The notes under the pieces were generated by a model, which was not told the origin of the DNA, searched no databases, and worked only from the letters and a program-made list of their open reading frames with translations. The translations under genes and the position numbers were made by a program. 14,563 nucleotides of DNA from Clostridiales bacterium (lineage in GTDB: Bacteria; Bacillota_A; Clostridia; Saccharofermentanales; Saccharofermentanaceae): NCBI GenBank assembly GCA_017649745.1, contig JAGCGE010000159.1, forward strand, positions 1 to 14,563, in the 5' to 3' direction. Positions 14,497 to 14,563 of the stretch are shown in pieces (positions within the stretch are counted from its first letter, which is position 1; every line of letters begins with the position of its first letter).

Positions 14497-14563
14497 ATGA
14501 TTAGTGGATTTCTGACAGTTATAGGAGTGATCATTGCGATCGCATTTATCGCTGTAGCTGCAA
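14497..14563 (+). CDS. Start of a small membrane protein (3'-partial)
   Basis: The ATG at 14497 follows GAAAGGAGG (14481-14489) at a spacing of 7. The 22 visible codons begin MISGFLTVIGVIIAI and are almost all hydrophobic, so this is an N-terminal membrane segment or signal anchor. The gene runs off the window. With its own promoter (P2) and a neighbouring two-TM protein, a holin or another lysis-cassette membrane protein is plausible; the remaining sequence is needed to tell. Confidence 0.7.
   Translation, partial: MISGFLTVIGVIIAIAFIAVAA

Overview
The window is part of the late (virion structure and lysis) region of a tailed phage or prophage with a long, non-contractile (siphovirus-type) tail. 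The host is probably a low- to mid-GC Firmicute, most likely a gut Clostridia member. The evidence is the gene order (tape measure, Dit, Tal hub, then small accessory tail proteins and fibres), the strong AAAGGAGGTGA-type ribosome binding sites before almost every gene, and protein motifs typical of Clostridia phage tails. Every gene that can be supported is on the + strand and packed head to tail. No gene-free stretch reaches 300 bases; the longest are about 100 bases, at 14087-14185 and 14399-14496. No integrase, repressor, tRNA, CRISPR array, IS element or reverse transcriptase was seen.

Layout. (1) 1-5445: the tape measure protein, cut by the left edge. (2) 5448-6275 and 6279-8678: distal tail protein (Dit) and tail-associated hub (Tal), which build the tail tip. 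The hub carries an apparent inserted domain of about 135 residues. (3) 8713-9300: three tiny, overlapping or closely spaced genes. The third encodes a 50-residue protein that is almost only a YGxDxRxAIHDA module, which recurs at the N-terminus of the next gene product. (4) 9307-13480: six genes for accessory baseplate/fibre proteins. They include a BppU-N-like protein, a fibre with duplicated segments, and a fibre with three tandem pyocin-knob-like units; the last is the best receptor-binding candidate. Adjacent proteins here share terminal motifs, which suggests module shuffling. (5) 13496-13717: a small protein of a kind often found after fibre genes. (6) 13718-14563: the start of a likely lysis cassette, with three small genes for membrane-associated proteins. 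It has two near-identical promoter-like elements, a GAAA-loop terminator-like hairpin and a 5'-UTR hairpin.

How the genes work together. The tape measure sets tail length and supplies the membrane-interacting segment for DNA entry. Dit and Tal cap the tube and form the hub. The small proteins and fibres probably decorate the hub and bind the host surface. The last three genes probably contribute to membrane permeabilisation; an endolysin, if present, would lie beyond the right edge. The structural genes look like one continuous transcript, while the membrane-protein genes at the right appear to have their own promoters.

Nothing here is clearly a new biological system. The points most worth checking are the duplicated promoter element without a -35 box, the stand-alone 50-residue module protein, the hub insertion, and the unassigned small proteins.
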